This document shows, one piece after another, positions 5,679 to 5,948 of a stretch of DNA of 5,948 nt (positions within the stretch are counted from its first letter, which is position 1; every line of letters begins with the position of its first letter). The notes beneath the pieces were generated by a model. It saw only the letters and a program-made list of their open reading frames with translations. It was not told where the DNA came from and made no database searches. Source of the DNA: Vitreoscilla sp. (lineage in GTDB: Bacteria > Pseudomonadota > Gammaproteobacteria > Burkholderiales > Burkholderiaceae); the NCBI GenBank assembly GCA_014378125.1, contig JACMOG010000978.1, forward strand, positions 1 to 5,948, read 5' to 3'. The translations under genes were made by a program, and so were the position numbers.

Positions 5679-5948
5679 TGGAAGGGATGTCCGGCTTCTG
5701 GGGCCAGAGCGATTTCATCAGCCGCACGGTGGGACTCCTGCTGCTCGCCATGTCCGTCAGCAGCTGGGTGATCATCTTCTGGAAGGGTTGGCTGCTGCGG
5801 CGTGCCGCCACCGACATCCAGCGTGGCGTCGCCGCCTTCTGGAGTTCGGCCGACGTCTCCGAGGGCCGCGCGCGCCTGCTGGCCACCGACCGCCAGGCCG
5901 TGCTGCTGCCGCTGGTCGACGCCGCACTGCTGCAGCCCCCCCGCGGCA
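5678..5948 (+). CDS. MotA/TolQ/ExbB proton channel family protein, 3' partial
   Basis: The first 90 codons of an inner-membrane protein that runs off the window. The N-terminus has a short periplasmic-type segment ([16 protein letters not shown]), one strong membrane helix (about 17-35, GLLLLAMSVSSWVIIFWK), then a cytoplasmic stretch with RRAATDIQRGVAAFW and LLPLVDAA, the layout of the first third of ExbB/TolQ proteins. These form a pentameric channel that uses proton flow, with ExbD or TolR, to energise outer-membrane transport or Tol-Pal function. The position after dapB, where Burkholderiales usually carry an ExbB/ExbD pair, supports the call; ExbB and TolQ cannot be separated from this fragment. 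The ATG at 5678 overlaps the dapB stop (TGATG). A second ATG at 5687 follows a GGAAGGG run with no spacing and is less likely. The read ends in a run of seven Cs. Confidence 0.8.
   Translation, partial: MEGMSGFWGQSDFISRTVGLLLLAMSVSSWVIIFWKGWLLRRAATDIQRGVAAFWSSADVSEGRARLLATDRQAVLLPLVDAALLQPPRG

Overview
The window looks like chromosomal core DNA of a high-GC betaproteobacterium, most likely order Burkholderiales (Comamonadaceae or the Rubrivivax/Leptothrix group). This rests on protein character, on the pairing of PtsN with HPr kinase/phosphorylase in a Gram-negative, and on the gene order ptsN-hprK-fur-bamE-dapB-exbB/tolQ. It is an inference from reading; no search was run. I found no complete mobile element, phage gene, CRISPR array or RNA gene.

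Layout. (1) 2-1207, plus strand: a Cfa-like SAM-dependent methyltransferase, open at the left edge. (2) 1448-1801, plus: hpf, the short ribosome hibernation factor, with a strong ribosome binding site and a clear intrinsic terminator at 1829-1860. (3) 1855-2154: a gene-free stretch, part of the 353-base hpf-ptsN gap, unusually rich in palindromes. It holds a 17-bp inverted repeat, a nest of GC palindromes, a perfect TATAAT box, and a 5' leader of about 115 bases with a tandem series of CCCGG-N6-CCGGG hairpins. (4) 2155-2625 and 2633-3586, plus: ptsN and hprK, 7 bases apart. (5) 3587-3728: the convergent hprK/fur gap, containing an 85-bp near-perfect inverted repeat that looks like a REP/MITE element. 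(6) 3729-4181, minus: fur. (7) 4182-4284: the divergent fur/bamE control region. (8) 4285-5948, plus: bamE, dapB and a 3'-truncated MotA/TolQ/ExbB channel gene, joined by GTGA and TGATG stop/start overlaps.

How the genes fit together. Hpf, PtsN and HprK are stress and nutrient-status regulators: Hpf inactivates ribosomes in stationary phase, PtsN is the output protein of the nitrogen phosphotransferase system, and HprK modifies the HPr-type phosphocarrier that feeds it. Fur controls iron homeostasis. The final operon is about the cell envelope: BamE in outer-membrane protein assembly, DapB in diaminopimelate/lysine synthesis for peptidoglycan, and an ExbB/TolQ-type proton channel subunit.

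All protein genes belong to known families and I see no new multi-gene system. The parts least explained are non-coding: the hairpin-array leader and TGC palindrome before ptsN, and the REP-like palindrome between hprK and fur. The Cfa-like enzyme is also notable for lacking two residues of the classical cyclopropane synthase active site.
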